DNA of 64,000 nt, from positions 310,001-374,000 of the forward strand of contig NZ_FOLG01000001.1 of NCBI RefSeq assembly GCF_900112335.1, in the 5' to 3' direction. The first letter of the stretch is position 1, and each line of letters begins with the position of its first letter. The stretch comes from Tropicimonas isoalkanivorans (lineage in GTDB: Bacteria; Pseudomonadota; Alphaproteobacteria; Rhodobacterales; Rhodobacteraceae). Shown here in pieces: positions 62,513-64,000 of this stretch. Made by a program: the position numbers and the translations under genes. The notes below the pieces were generated by a model, which saw nothing but the letters and a program-made list of their open reading frames with translations, was not told the DNA's origin and made no database searches.

Positions 62513-64000
62513 ATGACCAATCCTCTGGTGATCTTTGCCCCCTCGGGAAAGCGCGGACGGTTTCCGGTTGGCACCCCGGTCCTCGCTGCCGCGCGACAAC
62601 TCGGAGTCGACCTCGATTCCGTCTGCGGCGGTCGCGGGATCTGCTCGAAGTGTCAGGTTTCGCCCGCCCTCGGCGAATTTCCCAAGTTCGGAGTGACCGT
62701 TGCCGAGGACGCCCTGTCCCCCTGGAACGCCGTCGAAGCGCGGAACGAGAAACGGGGCCTGAAACCGGGGCGCAGGCTGGGTTGCCAGGCCACGATTCAG
62801 TCGGATGTCGTGATTGATGTGCCGCCCGAAAGCCAGGTCCATCGCCAGGTCGTCCGAAAGGCAGCCTCCGAGCGGACCATCGAGATGGACCCGGCCACCC
62901 GACGTTTCTTCGTCGCGATCGCCGAACCCGACATGCACAATCCGTCTGGCGATCTGCAACGCCTTCGGGACGCTCTGCGGGAGAGTTGGGGAATCGCGAA
63001 CCTCAACGTGCCCCTGTCCGTGCTCACGCGCCTCCAGTCCACGCTGCGCGCCGGCGACTGGCAGGTCACGTGCACGGTGTTCCAGCCACACGACGGCCAG
63101 CCGCACCTGCTGGACGTCGAAGCTGGTTTTGTCGATACGCCGCTCCTTGGCCTTGCCATCGACCTCGGCTCCACCACCATCGCCGGACATCTGTGCGACC
63201 TGACGACAGGCGCGGTTCTCGGCTCCGCCGGAATCATGAACCCGCAGATCCGCTTCGGCGAGGACCTGATGAGCCGCGTGTCCTATGCCATGCTTAACCC
63301 CGGCGGCGCGGCGGAGATGACCGCCGTCGTCCGCCAGGCCCTCGAAGCCCTCGCTGTGGAGGTTGCGGCAGACGCCGGCGCCACCCCCGCAGCCGTGGTG
63401 GAGACGGCTATCGTCTGCAACCCGGTGATGCACCACCTCCTGCTCGGAATCGATCCGGTCGAACTCGGACAATCGCCGTTTGCACTCGCCACCTCCGACT
63501 CCGTCAGCCTTGCCGCCGCCAAGCTCGGGCTGTCGTCCATTCATCCTGAGGCCCGTGCCTACCTGCTGCCCTGCATTGCCGGCCACGTCGGGGCCGATGC
63601 GGCCGCTGTCGTGTTGTCCGAAGAGCCGGACCAGCAGGACGCCCTGACGTTGGTGATCGACGTCGGCACCAACGCCGAGATCGTGCTCGGCAACCGGGAG
63701 CGCGTGCTCGCCTGCTCCTCGCCCACCGGCCCCGCTTTCGAGGGCGCCCAGATCAGTTCCGGCCAACGCGCAGCGCCGGGCGCCATCGAACGCGTCGAGA
63801 TAGACCCGGAGACCAAGGAACCTCGCTTCCGGGTCGTCGGCTGTGATCTGTGGTCGGACGACCCGGGCTTCGCCGTGGCCACCGCGGTCAGCGGCGTCAC
63901 CGGCATCTGCGGCTCCGGCATCATCGAGGCGGTGGCCGAGATGCGCATGGCCGGCCTGCTCGATGCCTCCGGCCTGATCGGTTCGGCGGAACAGACCGGC
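62513..64000 (+). CDS. ASKHA/DUF4445 ferredoxin protein, corrinoid-reactivation ATPase-like (3' end outside the window)
   Basis: I translated from the ATG at 62513; 496 codons run to the window edge. Domain order: N-terminal ferredoxin-like part with VCGGRGICSKCQ and a fourth Cys in LGCQATIQ; a linker; an actin-like ASKHA fold with GLAIDLGSTTIAGHLCDLTT, NPVMHHLLLGIDP and LVIDVGTNAEIVLGNRERVL. This is the layout of RACo and RamA, which use ATP and a low-potential electron to restore inactive Co(II) corrinoid proteins. The position after the methyltransferase gene fits that role. The C-terminal activation part is not seen. Confidence 0.9.
   Translation, partial: MTNPLVIFAPSGKRGRFPVGTPVLAAARQLGVDLDSVCGGRGICSKCQVSPALGEFPKFGVTVAEDALSPWNAVEARNEKRGLKPGRRLGCQATIQSDVVIDVPPESQVHRQVVRKAASERTIEMDPATRRFFVAIAEPDMHNPSGDLQRLRDALRESWGIANLNVPLSVLTRLQSTLRAGDWQVTCTVFQPHDGQPHLLDVEAGFVDTPLLGLAIDLGSTTIAGHLCDLTTGAVLGSAGIMNPQIRFGEDLMSRVSYAMLNPGGAAEMTAVVRQALEALAVEVAADAGATPAAVVETAIVCNPVMHHLLLGIDPVELGQSPFALATSDSVSLAAAKLGLSSIHPEARAYLLPCIAGHVGADAAAVVLSEEPDQQDALTLVIDVGTNAEIVLGNRERVLACSSPTGPAFEGAQISSGQRAAPGAIERVEIDPETKEPRFRVVGCDLWSDDPGFAVATAVSGVTGICGSGIIEAVAEMRMAGLLDASGLIGSAEQTG

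Overview
The window is a high-GC chromosomal segment of an alphaproteobacterium, most likely in the Rhodobacteraceae/Roseobacter group. Pointers are the nuo operon with embedded small accessory frames followed by birA-coaX-rnj, DUF5333/DUF5337-type genes, a Rhodobacterales-style one-carbon cluster with a virulence-factor-family protein, and a short gene-end repeat (TATTT...ACAAGAAG) of a kind I associate with this family. I see no tRNA, rRNA, transposase, phage gene or CRISPR array. Most genes are core chromosomal genes. The species cannot be named from this sequence alone.

Layout. 1-4.1 kb: minus-strand periplasmic nitrate reductase operon napF-D-A-G (napG runs off the left edge), with a perfect FNR/Anr-type box upstream. 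4.2-14.3 kb: a small membrane protein, a beta-hydroxyacid dehydrogenase, a penicillin-acylase-type Ntn hydrolase, a VOC protein, a secreted low-complexity protein with an acidic tail, then glmU-glmS (UDP-GlcNAc synthesis) and a phosphoglycolate-phosphatase-like HAD. 14.4-24 kb: rRNA methyltransferase with an overlapping PIN-domain gene, edd (Entner-Doudoroff) behind a palindromic operator candidate, radA-cvpA-purF, a PqiA-like protein, an atypical SDR and an orphan ParA-like ATPase. 24.4-25.8 kb: PepSY protein, cytochrome b561-like protein and membrane-tethered LuxR-type regulator, a possible membrane redox-sensing unit. 25.9-33.1 kb: small unknowns, prfC, exoD-like, a DEAD-box RNA helicase with a structured leader, selD.

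33.3-55.6 kb: one minus-strand block holding complex I: nuoA-B-C-D-(185 aa)-E-(DUF5337)-F, a 1.85 kb break with two small genes and a perfect 23-bp inverted repeat, then nuoG-(lipoprotein)-H-I-(carboxymuconolactone-decarboxylase-like)-J-K-L-M-N, birA, coaX and rnj. 56-59 kb: DUF4386 membrane protein, a probable truncated sensor fragment, rlmE, ppx/gppA.

59.3-64 kb: plus-strand C1 cluster with a virulence-factor-family protein, a methylenetetrahydrofolate-reductase-like protein, a HAD phosphatase, a methyltetrahydrofolate:corrinoid methyltransferase, a short frame with a displaced start, and an ASKHA/DUF4445 ferredoxin protein cut by the right edge. Together these look like the folate and reactivation half of a corrinoid-dependent demethylation system whose substrate methyltransferase and corrinoid protein should lie to the right of the window.

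The most unusual items are: the dispersed gene-end repeat and its head-to-head copy inside nuo; the four-hairpin array after selD; the PepSY/cytochrome b/membrane-LuxR unit; the low-complexity secreted polyampholyte; the cysteine-free carboxymuconolactone-decarboxylase-like protein and other accessory frames in nuo; and the apparent start-codon frameshift in the C1 cluster.
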